Shown: piece by piece, positions 1-9,061 of the stretch | How positions within the stretch are numbered: the stretch's first letter is position 1 | Layout of the letters: each line of letters starts with the position of its first letter | Origin: Deferribacterales bacterium | GTDB taxonomy: Bacteria; Chrysiogenota; Deferribacteres; Deferribacterales; JAISNW01 | Reading direction: 5' to 3' | DNA: 13,535 nt | NCBI GenBank assembly: GCA_025997275.1 | Contig: BNUJ01000034.1 | Location: 1 to 13,535 of the forward strand | Program-made: the position numbers and the translations under genes | Notes under the pieces: generated by a model | What the model was told of the DNA's origin: nothing | What the model saw: only the letters and a program-made list of their open reading frames with translations | The model's database searches: none

Positions 1-2
1 CG

Positions 3-503
3 CAAGATATTGGTTTTAGCGACGTCATATATTCCCACTACCCAATGGCACTCGGCGCATTTGCAACTACCCCACTAAATGTCGGTGAAATATATACAAC
101 GTTTGTTAATTTCGGCACAGCTACTAATGTAAGCCTATTCCAGCGTATAATTATTGATGGGCGAGACGTGCCACTGACAGGCAAGAGTGGCGAGCAACTA
201 TTTAGCAGGCAAACTGCTTATGATGTGATGAAAATTATGCAAGATGTATCTGTCTATGGCACAGGTGCGAGTGCGGGGCTACCCAAAGGAGTGGCAGCAA
301 AGACTGGCACGAGCGATGAAAGTAGCGACCTGTGGACGGTAGCAATAGCATACCCATATATTGTGGTGCTCTGGCTAGGCTATGATGGAGCAAATGCCCT
401 ATTACAAAATAAGAGTGGCGGGGACGTTGCCGCACCAGTGGTGGCAGAGTTTCTCAAAAACTACTTTGGCATGGATGCACAGTTTCAGATACCAGAACCA
501 TGA
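3..503 (+). CDS. Penicillin-binding protein, C-terminal transpeptidase part (5'-truncated by window edge)
   Basis: This is the C-terminal 166 residues of a penicillin-binding protein. The reading frame is open to the left edge, so the true start lies outside the window. The piece carries the transpeptidase KTG box as KTGTSDESSDLW (bases 300–335), followed by a hydrophobic strand ending in WLGYD. This matches the class A PBP pattern KTGT..D.W..G..P....VW.G.D. Upstream of it, PMALGAFATTPL and a following NFGT match the segment before the KTG box in PBP1A/1C-type enzymes. The family cross-links peptidoglycan stem peptides in the periplasm. The upstream SxxK and SxN boxes and any glycosyltransferase domain are not visible, so PBP1A, PBP1C or a class B relative cannot be separated firmly. 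It converges on thiS, 22 bases away, with no clear terminator between them. Confidence 0.9.
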   Translation, partial: QDIGFSDVIYSHYPMALGAFATTPLNVGEIYTTFVNFGTATNVSLFQRIIIDGRDVPLTGKSGEQLFSRQTAYDVMKIMQDVSVYGTGASAGLPKGVAAKTGTSDESSDLWTVAIAYPYIVVLWLGYDGANALLQNKSGGDVAAPVVAEFLKNYFGMDAQFQIPEP

Positions 504-525
504 CGCTAGTCCGCTGAAGTTTATC

Positions 526-726
526 TCAGCCACCGCCGATGAAACGGATGACCTCCATAGTGTCTCCATCGTTGAGCACGGCGTTCTGGTATGTGCCACG
601 CTCTAGTATTGTGCCGTTGTGTTCAATCGCCACTGCTGCAGGTTTAATGTTTTGTTCGTTCAGCAGGCTTTCTACGGTTGTTCCGCTTGTTATTTCGTGC
701 TCCTCGCCGTTCAGTGTTATAAACAT
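526..726 (-). CDS. thiS: Sulfur carrier protein ThiS
   Basis: A 66-residue ubiquitin-fold sulfur carrier. The sequence opens MFITLNGEEHEI, has a central AVAIEHNGTILERG segment and ends VIRFIGGG. The C-terminal Gly-Gly is the residue pair adenylated by ThiF and converted to a thiocarboxylate, which donates sulfur to the thiazole of thiamin. Length (about 65 aa) and the whole motif order fit ThiS. Its ATG lies one base after the comEC stop codon (TGATATG), with no clear Shine–Dalgarno, so translation is probably coupled to comEC. No other thiamin gene (thiF, thiG, thiH) is next to it, so its partners must lie elsewhere or the carrier may serve another sulfur transfer. MoaD-like carriers are the alternative, but the short length and ending favour ThiS. 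Confidence 0.92.
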   Translation of the reverse strand: MFITLNGEEHEITSGTTVESLLNEQNIKPAAVAIEHNGTILERGTYQNAVLNDGDTMEVIRFIGGG

Positions 727-727
727 A

Positions 728-2377
728 TCATTTCAGAGGAATAGTCAACTCCCCGTCCTCCTTCTGTATATAGATTTTGTCGTCTCTATGCTTATTATTA
801 TATATTACATATAGCTTTATATCTTTATCCAGTGGCGGGGTTAGTGTATTGGAGCGTGTGGAATACATATATTTGCAACCATTTGCTAATTCATTTACGC
901 ACACTAGTCCGCTCAAATAGTTGTTCCGTACCCGCAGGTATAGGTTTTCTCCGTCAAATATTCGTATCCTGCCATAGTCAAATGTTTTAAGTCCAAACTC
1001 AGCCGCAATCGGTAGCATATCATATACAAAGCTAGAACGCATACCTTGATAGAATATCTCCGTTGCATTATCGGTCTTCAGTATATACCCCTTTGCTGAC
1101 GGTGGCAATACGGGAAAGCGTAGCACATTATCGGGTTGAATTGGCAGCATCGGCAGTATAAATATTGCAAGGCTTGCCAGCCGAAACCGAGTGCAAACTA
1201 GTATTAGTGCTATGGCGGTGGCTATAACCAAGAGCGGTAAGGGTGGTTTAGAAATGAACAGCGTATGCCAGCTAATATCAGTAAGCCAATTGATTAACCA
1301 GTTTGCAAATCGCTCAGTATAGACGAGTGCCGGTGCAGTGATAGCAGGCATAATGAGTGCAAGCAGTCCTAGAGCCATTTGTAGCCATACAATCGGGGTA
1401 AATATTGTTGTGGTAATTATAGATAGCAGGTTTGCTGTGCCGAAGTAGTATAACTGTAGTGGCAAAGTGAAAACGGATGAGGCGATTCCCATTGCTATAA
1501 TCCCTTTTACTAGACTGTATCGTTTGTTAAATACTATCAATATCCCTAGCACTGCGCTGAATGAGAGCAGGAACGATATAGAATATAGATTATTCGGTGA
1601 TATTAGGATTAGCGAGCCTGCGAGAAAGGCTAATAGCTTTACACTGCTGACTTTCAAGTCTAAAAGATAGGCGAACATGTAGGCTAGCGGGAATAAAACG
1701 GAGCGTTGAACCGTCACAGCAAAGCCCGATAGCGGTATTAAAAGTGGCAACACGATAATGCATGGTATCAGGCGTAACTTTTTTGGCAGGAATGAAAAGA
1801 ACAAGAGCAGTCCGCCTGTGAGGACGGCTACATGGAAACCTGACATTGACAATAGATGTGCCAACCCTGTGATAGTGAACTGGTCGTTTATGCGCGAGGG
1901 AATATAATCTCTAACAGCCAATATAAATGCGGGTGTTGTGTTGATACGTCCGCCAGTAGCTGCTACCATCATAGCTGCACGTTCCTGTCTTAGTCCTAAT
2001 AGCCTGCTAATAATAGGTATGCGATAGCGACTTGTCTTATTCCATAGTAAATCGCCAGTTTGCACGGATTCTATCCCCTCAAAGTTTTTAACGAAACCAT
2101 TGGTTGTGCGTAATGATATTTTTTTGTTGGTATCTTCAACGTCCAGCACAAATGCGGAGTGGGTGCTCACATATTGAAATATTAGAAACAGCGGCACGAT
2201 AACAAGTGCCTGCTTGGGCTTAAAGAACGATATTATAATAACAGTCGTTATTATAAGCCATAGCCAGTGGTGGGTTGGGTTGTAGTGGACAATAAATGAG
2301 GCTAATGTGGCAGAGAGTAGATAAGCGTAGGGGCTATACCTTCTGAAAAGTTCCCTATTCAATAGAGCAATACTCAA
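728..2377 (-). CDS. comEC: ComEC/Rec2-family DNA uptake channel
   Basis: A 549-residue polytopic inner-membrane protein. Hydrophobic segments near residues 15–75 form an N-terminal membrane part. A soluble stretch of about 100 residues follows, then the competence-domain signature HLLSMSGFHV at residues 174–183 and a long run of transmembrane helices to about residue 405. In competent bacteria ComEC moves single-stranded DNA across the inner membrane. The C-terminal 140 residues are soluble and do not show the metallo-beta-lactamase HxHxDH motif found in the longer (about 750 aa) Bacillus or Neisseria forms, so this is the short architecture. The start is TTG (2377–2375) overlapping the LUD stop codon as TTGA; no ATG occurs before about residue 146, so coupled initiation at TTG is the best reading. 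No other competence genes are in view. Confidence 0.88.
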   Translation of the reverse strand: MSIALLNRELFRRYSPYAYLLSATLASFIVHYNPTHHWLWLIITTVIIISFFKPKQALVIVPLFLIFQYVSTHSAFVLDVEDTNKKISLRTTNGFVKNFEGIESVQTGDLLWNKTSRYRIPIISRLLGLRQERAAMMVAATGGRINTTPAFILAVRDYIPSRINDQFTITGLAHLLSMSGFHVAVLTGGLLLFFSFLPKKLRLIPCIIVLPLLIPLSGFAVTVQRSVLFPLAYMFAYLLDLKVSSVKLLAFLAGSLILISPNNLYSISFLLSFSAVLGILIVFNKRYSLVKGIIAMGIASSVFTLPLQLYYFGTANLLSIITTTIFTPIVWLQMALGLLALIMPAITAPALVYTERFANWLINWLTDISWHTLFISKPPLPLLVIATAIALILVCTRFRLASLAIFILPMLPIQPDNVLRFPVLPPSAKGYILKTDNATEIFYQGMRSSFVYDMLPIAAEFGLKTFDYGRIRIFDGENLYLRVRNNYLSGLVCVNELANGCKYMYSTRSNTLTPPLDKDIKLYVIYNNKHRDDKIYIQKEDGELTIPLK

Positions 2378-3012
2378 AAGCCTAGTGATTCGCCCACTAT
2401 GATAACCTTTATGCGTTTTGCGGGGCTACACATACGCACAATAGATATTTGATTACAGATGCACTCGTCTGACTTGCAATCAAAGCATGCACCTTTTGTC
2501 ACGCATGGGGTTTTGCGCTCAGGGAAACGCTGAGCATTTATCGGCGCAGCGGTATTTCTCGCGCGTGATATAGCGTCATCAAGCGTTTTAGCTACTTTAT
2601 TTATACCAACTATCACTATAACACTGCTAGGACCAAATGCCAGTGCCGCAATTCTATTGCCGTTGCCGTCAATATTAACAAGTTCGCCACTTTCGCTCAT
2701 AGCATTAGTTCCCATTATAAATGTATCGCAGTGGAGGGCGTTTTTCATTAGTGTCCATCGTTCTTTAATATCTTTAGCCGTGTCGCGGTCTATCACCTTG
2801 TTGCGTTTCTTGACTGCATCTATCAACCCGATTTCGTCAGCCGATGTCGCACCGCCCCAGCTAACAACGTGCTCAGCAGGTATCAACGATATTGCAGTAT
2901 TCAATGCCGCCACCCTATCTTTTGCGTAGTGGGCATCAAAGCCACGCTCCTTGAGCATTGCTACAAGTAGCGGAGCAAACTTTTCATTACGTGCATCAAA
3001 TGGTGTTGACAT
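2374..3012 (-). CDS. LUD-domain (LutC/YkgG-like) protein
   Basis: A 212-residue protein of the LUD (DUF162) family, related to LutC/LutB lactate-utilisation proteins. Typical family features are visible: VVSWGGATSADEIGL near residues 49–63, NAMSESGELVNIDGNGNR in the centre, and the ending VIIVGESLGF. A cysteine-rich tail has Cys at residues 170, 176, 179, 184, 186 and 195 (C.TKGACFDCKSDECIC), as in stand-alone LUD proteins, and may bind a metal or cluster. The partner genes lutA and lutB are absent here, so a role in lactate oxidation is not shown; substrate unknown. It is the first gene of a minus-strand operon with comEC and thiS. Its promoter places the transcription start at or next to the ATG, predicting a leaderless mRNA. 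Confidence 0.88.
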   Translation of the reverse strand: MSTPFDARNEKFAPLLVAMLKERGFDAHYAKDRVAALNTAISLIPAEHVVSWGGATSADEIGLIDAVKKRNKVIDRDTAKDIKERWTLMKNALHCDTFIMGTNAMSESGELVNIDGNGNRIAALAFGPSSVIVIVGINKVAKTLDDAISRARNTAAPINAQRFPERKTPCVTKGACFDCKSDECICNQISIVRMCSPAKRIKVIIVGESLGF

Positions 3013-3019
3013 AGTTCAG

Positions 3020-3048
3020 ATACTATATCATTTTATATGGGAAGTCAA
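3020..3048 (-). promoter_or_regulatory. Sigma70-type promoter of the LUD–comEC–thiS operon
   Basis: Read on the minus strand: TTGACT (3048–3043), 17 bases, TAGTAT (3025–3020). Only seven bases separate the -10 box from the LUD ATG at 3012, so transcription should begin at or one base before the start codon. There is no room for a Shine–Dalgarno sequence. Confidence 0.7.
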
Positions 3049-3117
3049 TAGAAATTAGTTTGAGAATAGCAGAAGTTTTAGGATAGCTAAAATGTTTAAG
3101 CCTCATCAACAGACTGC

Positions 3118-3146
3118 TTGATTTCTTTTAGCTTTTGTATTATAAT
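3118..3146 (+). promoter_or_regulatory. Sigma70-type promoter of fmdB-like/fapA-like pair
   Basis: TTGATT (3118–3123), 17-base spacer, TATAAT (3141–3146). The start of transcription is expected near 3153. A GGAGG ribosome binding site at 3160–3164 precedes the ATG at 3176 with a rather long 11-base gap. This promoter is divergent from the LUD promoter within the 163-base intergenic region 3013–3175. Confidence 0.75.
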
Positions 3147-3175
3147 GTATGCTCATTGTGGAGGCATAAACTTAT

Positions 3176-3436
3176 ATGGCAATACACGAATACCGCTGCA
3201 GCAAGTGCAGACATACTTTTGAACAAATAGAGTCTATTACAGCGGAGGCTCATACGGTCGCCTGCCCTAAGTGCAACGGGGAGGCAGAGCGTATAATATC
3301 ACATTCGGCATTTCAGCTGAAAGGTTCTGGCTGGTATTCATCGGGTTATGAGAGCAAACCAGCTGCTAGTTGTCCTAATGCAGACACTTCATCAAGTTGC
3401 AGTGCTTGCGCAGCAGCTACGGGTGCAGACAAGTAA
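3176..3436 (+). CDS. FmdB-family zinc ribbon protein
   Basis: An 86-residue protein opening MAIHEYRCSKC. Two CxxC knuckles (Cys8/Cys11 and Cys30/Cys33) form the zinc ribbon of the FmdB/CxxC_CXXC_SSSS family. The following IISHSAFQLKGSGWYSSGY segment matches the conserved FxLKGxGWY part of these proteins. The tail is low-complexity, Ser/Ala rich, with further cysteines (SCPN, SSCSACAAA). The family is widespread, small and cytoplasmic, often suggested to be regulatory; no biochemical role is established. It begins six bases upstream of the FapA-like gene and very likely shares its mRNA. Confidence 0.9.
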   Translation: MAIHEYRCSKCRHTFEQIESITAEAHTVACPKCNGEAERIISHSAFQLKGSGWYSSGYESKPAASCPNADTSSSCSACAAATGADK

Positions 3437-3442
3437 AGCATT

Positions 3443-5002
3443 ATGGCTACCACCATTAAGTTTCCCGCTAACATCGCTGATAGGGCTAATACGATTTTAT
3501 TAGAGACGTATAAGCTTTCGGCTGACAAATACACTATCAGCACAGAGCGCAATGGAGTCACTACGGTTGTCGTTACGGCGGATGATTTTGCTTATCTGCC
3601 GAAGCCTATTATTGAAATGTCAGAAGACAAGATGATAGCTTATCTTACTCTATACCCTGCGGTTGGGAATAATGTTAAGCTGGCAGCTATTGAGGCTATT
3701 ACAGATTCAATAGATTATTCAGGGGTTAAATTTGGCATAAATAAAGGACTAGTGTCTGATGCAGCACTGCTTCACCAGCAGGGGATTATACTAGAGCGTC
3801 ATTTAGTGGCAGAGGGGATACCTGTGGTGAATGGGAAGGATGCCGCTCTGATGATGCACTTTGTATCTGCACAGGTGGGCAAACCTAAGGTATCTGACGG
3901 AGGCAACGTAGACTACAAGAGCCAGTCCGATATCATACAGGTGAAAGAAGGCGATTTACTTGCCACAAAACGCCCTATAATGCCTGGACATGAGGGAACA
4001 GACGTGACAGGTATGAAAGTAAAGCCGCTAGAGGGGAAAGAAATAACGCTAGAAATTGGCGAGGGGGTTATTGTTGACCCTCTGGGCACTCATTATAAGG
4101 CTAAGTGGGACGGTTATCTTGAATATTCTGAAAATAAACTTGCCGTGCATAAAGTCTTTGTGGTTCAGCGAAATGTTGACTACTCAACTGGCAACGTATC
4201 ATTCAAAGGAACGGTTCACATAAAGGGAGATGTGTTATCGGGCTTTAAGGTAGAGGCAGGGCAGAACGTGATAGTGGACGGATTATGTGAGGACTGCGAA
4301 ATAGTTGCTGGTGGCGATATTGAGATAAAGGTAGGTATCAAGGGTAGCAAGGAGAATCGCTTTTTAGCTGGTGGCAATATAACGGTGGGCTACGCCGAGA
4401 GTGCCAATATGTGTGCTAAGAATGACATCAATATAAAGAAATATGCTTATAACTGCGATATGGGTGCTGGGGAAAAGATTATTGCTAACACCAATGACGG
4501 CATTATAGCCGGCGGCAAGATAAAAGCGTTTCAAGAGGTATTTGTAAAACAGCTTGGCACGCATGGCAACTCTCAATTTACTGTGTCTGTGGGGACAAAG
4601 TATTATATTGACCAAGCCATTGAGAGTTTGCGTAAGCAAAAGAAACTTTTAGGTGAGACGCAGAAGGAAATGGACGAAGTTTTAGGCAAACTGCCCACGT
4701 TGAAGCCAGAGGTAGCTAATAATAAGAGTGTAATGCACTTGCAAGATATACGGCGTGAGCTAGCCTCTATGATGCCGGAGATTAGCGATAAGGCTGAGGC
4801 GTTGGGGCGCTCAACTAAAGCGAGTGAGCCACACATAAAGGTGTTAGGGAAGGTGTATGACGGGCTTACGGTGAGTTTTTTTGGCAACAAAACGTCAACG
4901 GTGCATGAGAAACGTGAAAATTTAGTTTTTTATATGGACGCAAAATACGATGAAGTTGCATGGATTAGCCTGAAAGATGTTGCCAACGATATGTTTGGCT
5001 AG
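3443..5002 (+). CDS. FapA-family (DUF342) protein
   Basis: A 519-residue protein with the FapA/DUF342 layout. An N-terminal globular part (about residues 1–150) is followed by the domain core with GDLLATKRPIMPGHEGTDVTGMKV near residues 170–195. A glycine-rich right-handed repeat region at about 240–370 (NVSFKGTVHIKGDVLSGF, GGDIEIKVGIKG, GGNITVGYAESANMCAKNDINI) resembles a beta-solenoid as in bactofilins. A charged, probably helical stretch (about 395–465) and a short C-terminal beta part end it. The family is called flagellar assembly protein A, but it occurs widely in non-flagellated bacteria and its function is uncertain. No flagellar genes are present here, so I do not infer motility. No terminator precedes the rRNA promoter; the first terminator-like hairpin downstream is at 5061–5078. 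Confidence 0.87.
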   Translation: MATTIKFPANIADRANTILLETYKLSADKYTISTERNGVTTVVVTADDFAYLPKPIIEMSEDKMIAYLTLYPAVGNNVKLAAIEAITDSIDYSGVKFGINKGLVSDAALLHQQGIILERHLVAEGIPVVNGKDAALMMHFVSAQVGKPKVSDGGNVDYKSQSDIIQVKEGDLLATKRPIMPGHEGTDVTGMKVKPLEGKEITLEIGEGVIVDPLGTHYKAKWDGYLEYSENKLAVHKVFVVQRNVDYSTGNVSFKGTVHIKGDVLSGFKVEAGQNVIVDGLCEDCEIVAGGDIEIKVGIKGSKENRFLAGGNITVGYAESANMCAKNDINIKKYAYNCDMGAGEKIIANTNDGIIAGGKIKAFQEVFVKQLGTHGNSQFTVSVGTKYYIDQAIESLRKQKKLLGETQKEMDEVLGKLPTLKPEVANNKSVMHLQDIRRELASMMPEISDKAEALGRSTKASEPHIKVLGKVYDGLTVSFFGNKTSTVHEKRENLVFYMDAKYDEVAWISLKDVANDMFG

Positions 5003-5022
5003 TATAAAAAAAATAAAAAAAA
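5003..5022 (+). promoter_or_regulatory. A-tract UP-like element of the rRNA promoter
   Basis: Two runs of eight A residues separated by a T lie immediately upstream of the -35 box of the rRNA promoter. This is the position and composition of an UP element, which binds the alpha-subunit C-terminal domain of RNA polymerase and boosts rRNA transcription. Inferred from composition and position only. Confidence 0.6.
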
Positions 5023-5025
5023 GTG

Positions 5026-5054
5026 TTGACTTAGTGATTTTTATGCACTATACT
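5026..5054 (+). promoter_or_regulatory. Promoter of the 23S–5S rRNA operon
   Basis: TTGACT (5026–5031), 17 bases, TATACT (5049–5054): one of the strongest promoter matches in the window, preceded by an A-tract. The transcription start should lie near 5061. Its position 24 bases after the FapA-like stop codon shows that the 23S gene is transcribed without a linked 16S gene. Confidence 0.85.
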
Positions 5055-5060
5055 AGCTAT

Positions 5061-5088
5061 CCCGCCTGAGAGGGCGGGTAGATTTTTG
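5061..5088 (+). terminator. Terminator-like hairpin at the 5' end of the rRNA leader
   Basis: CCCGCC (5061–5066) pairs with GGCGGG (5073–5078) around a six-base loop, followed by TAGATTTTTG. It has the form of a Rho-independent terminator and could end transcription from the FapA-like gene. But it lies just downstream of the rRNA -10 box, so it would also form the first nucleotides of the rRNA transcript. There it may instead protect the 5' end or require antitermination. Confidence 0.55.
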
Positions 5089-5090
5089 TT

Positions 5091-5102
5091 TGCTATTTGG
5101 CA
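5091..5102 (+). promoter_or_regulatory. Candidate boxA antitermination site
   Basis: TGCTATTTGGCA matches the E. coli rRNA boxA (TGCTCTTTAACA) at 9 of 12 positions and lies in the rRNA leader after the terminator-like hairpin. boxA RNA binds NusB–NusE to make polymerase resistant to termination on rRNA operons. Position and similarity are the only support. Confidence 0.45.
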
Positions 5103-5134
5103 ATTGAATAGGGTAGAAAGAGAGAGGAGAGCGG
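5103..5134 (+). other. 5' arm of the pre-23S processing stem
   Basis: GAATAGGGTAG (5106–5116) is the exact reverse complement of CTACCCTATTC (8147–8157). The next purine-rich bases to 5134 face a pyrimidine-rich run at 8128–8146, and ATT (5103–5105) extends the pairing with two G·U wobbles. The two arms bring the ends of the 23S precursor together, the usual RNase III substrate. Confidence 0.8.
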
Positions 5135-5159
5135 ACTGCAATGAAGCGAGTCAAGCTAT

Positions 5160-5181
5160 TCATGCATAGCGATATGTATGA
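5160..5181 (+). other. Leader hairpin with GCGA tetraloop
   Basis: TCATGCATA (5160–5168) and TATGTATGA (5173–5181) form nine base pairs, one of them G·U, closed by a GCGA loop of the stable GNRA class. It sits between the processing stem and the mature 23S 5' end, so it is removed during maturation; it may guide processing or folding. Confidence 0.55.
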
Positions 5182-5190
5182 GTCAACAAA

Positions 5191-8102
<2,912 letters not shown>

Positions 8103-8127
8103 CAAGCTAACTATATTCAAAGCGGTT

Positions 8128-8160
8128 CCGCCTCTCTTTTCTCTTGCTACCCTATTCGGT
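8128..8160 (+). other. 3' arm of the pre-23S processing stem
   Basis: A pyrimidine-rich run (8128–8146) followed by CTACCCTATTC (8147–8157) pairs with 5103–5134 as described for the 5' arm. It lies between the 23S and 5S genes; otherwise this 98-base spacer holds no tRNA gene. Confidence 0.8.
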
Positions 8161-8200
8161 GAAAATTTAATAGCGTAGGATTCTTTATTTGCTTTAAGGA

Positions 8201-8321
8201 TTCCTTGTGACTATAACGGAGATGTTACACCTGTTCCCATCCCGAACACAGAAGTTAAGCTCTCCTGTGCCGAAGATAGTTGGTAAAGATAATGCCTGCG
8301 AAAATAGGTCGTTGCAAGGAT
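8201..8321 (+). rRNA. 5S ribosomal RNA
   Basis: About 120 bases with the conserved CCCATCCCGAACACAGAAGT (loop B/C region) followed by TAAGCTC and TGCCGAAGATAGTTGG. The ends TTCCTTG (8201–8207) and CAAGGAT (8315–8321) pair to form the terminal helix. It lies 98 bases after the 23S gene and is followed directly by a terminator, so the operon is 23S–5S only. Confidence 0.95.
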
Positions 8322-8328
8322 TTTTATC

Positions 8329-8356
8329 ATCCCCCTCATTCGTGAGGGGGATTTTT
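8329..8356 (+). terminator. Intrinsic terminator of the rRNA operon
   Basis: ATCCCCCTCA (8329–8338) and TGAGGGGGAT (8343–8352) form a ten-base-pair stem with a TTCG loop, followed by TTTTT (8352–8356). A further run of five T at 8321–8325 precedes the stem. Confidence 0.93.
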
Positions 8357-8366
8357 ATGTTATAAT
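8339..8366 (+). promoter_or_regulatory. Promoter of the methyltransferase–miaA–DUF192 operon
   Basis: A perfect TATAAT lies at 8361–8366, seven bases before the ATG at 8374, so the start of transcription should fall at or next to that ATG. The -35 is poor: the nearest candidate, TTCGTG (8339–8344), lies within the rRNA terminator stem with 16-base spacing. Confidence 0.5.
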
Positions 8367-8373
8367 CCCCCTT

Positions 8374-9057
8374 ATGTTAAATATACCTACCATGCCCACA
8401 TTGTTAGTAGCGGCTGTGCCGATAGATACTAATTTCAGTATTCTTGACCCGCGTCTTATGCTGGCGATAGGCTCGGCAGAGCTACTTATAGCAGAAGAAC
8501 GCAAAAATGCCGTTCGTCTACTGGCTAGCTGTGGGCAAGCGAACAAACCGTTTATTTTAATCAACGAACACTCTACTGCCGGTGACCGCGCAAACGCACT
8601 AAATATGATTCTAAAAAACAAGATAACAGCTTTTGTGTCAGACGCGGGCACACCATGTATAGCCGACCCTGATTATGTGTTGGTAGATATGTGTATAAGG
8701 CATGGTGTAAATATTCGTGCGATTGCGGCATCATCTAGTATCACCGCAGCACTTAGCGTATCGGGCTATCCAGCTAGCACTTTCAGCTTTCTGGGTTTCC
8801 CTCCGAGGCGGGTAGAGGATAGAGATACATTTTTTAATAGGCTAGCAGGGTTGCGACAGACGGCGGTATTTTTAGAGCGACCTTATGCCTTAAAACGAAC
8901 ATTAGAAGATATGAAAGGCTTTGATAGGCAAATATCACTATCAATAGCACTTGGCAAGCCGAATGAGCAAAATATTCGCGCTCTGGCAAGGGATATGCTA
9001 CCACAAGTTGCGAGGCTAAAAGAAACGTTCGCTGTGGTCGTCCCAGCCAAATTATAG
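8374..9057 (+). CDS. RsmI-like tetrapyrrole-methylase-family SAM methyltransferase (short form)
   Basis: A 227-residue SAM-dependent methyltransferase of the tetrapyrrole methylase superfamily. SDAGTPCIADPDYVLV (residues 89–104) is the hallmark of RsmI-type enzymes, which 2'-O-methylate C1402 of 16S rRNA. ITAALSVSGYPASTFSFLGFPPR and FLERPYALKRTLEDM follow in the family order. It is shorter than RsmI (about 285 aa) and lacks the C-terminal extension. The N-terminal PIGN motif reads PIDTN and the usual ED.R.T reads EERKNA, so it may belong to the short related subfamily of unknown substrate. Two starts are possible: ATG 8374, which fits a leaderless mRNA, or ATG 8392 (MPTLLVAAVPI), which matches the usual N-terminus; neither has a Shine–Dalgarno. 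The miaA gene begins four bases after its stop, suggesting a shared RNA-modification operon. Confidence 0.85.
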   Translation: MLNIPTMPTLLVAAVPIDTNFSILDPRLMLAIGSAELLIAEERKNAVRLLASCGQANKPFILINEHSTAGDRANALNMILKNKITAFVSDAGTPCIADPDYVLVDMCIRHGVNIRAIAASSSITAALSVSGYPASTFSFLGFPPRRVEDRDTFFNRLAGLRQTAVFLERPYALKRTLEDMKGFDRQISLSIALGKPNEQNIRALARDMLPQVARLKETFAVVVPAKL

Positions 9058-9061
9058 AAAT

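Noticed and set aside
513..530. Small hairpin GCTGA/TCAGC between the PBP and thiS genes as a bidirectional terminator
   Set aside because: Only five base pairs, an eight-base loop and no T-tract on either strand; it also overlaps the end of thiS.
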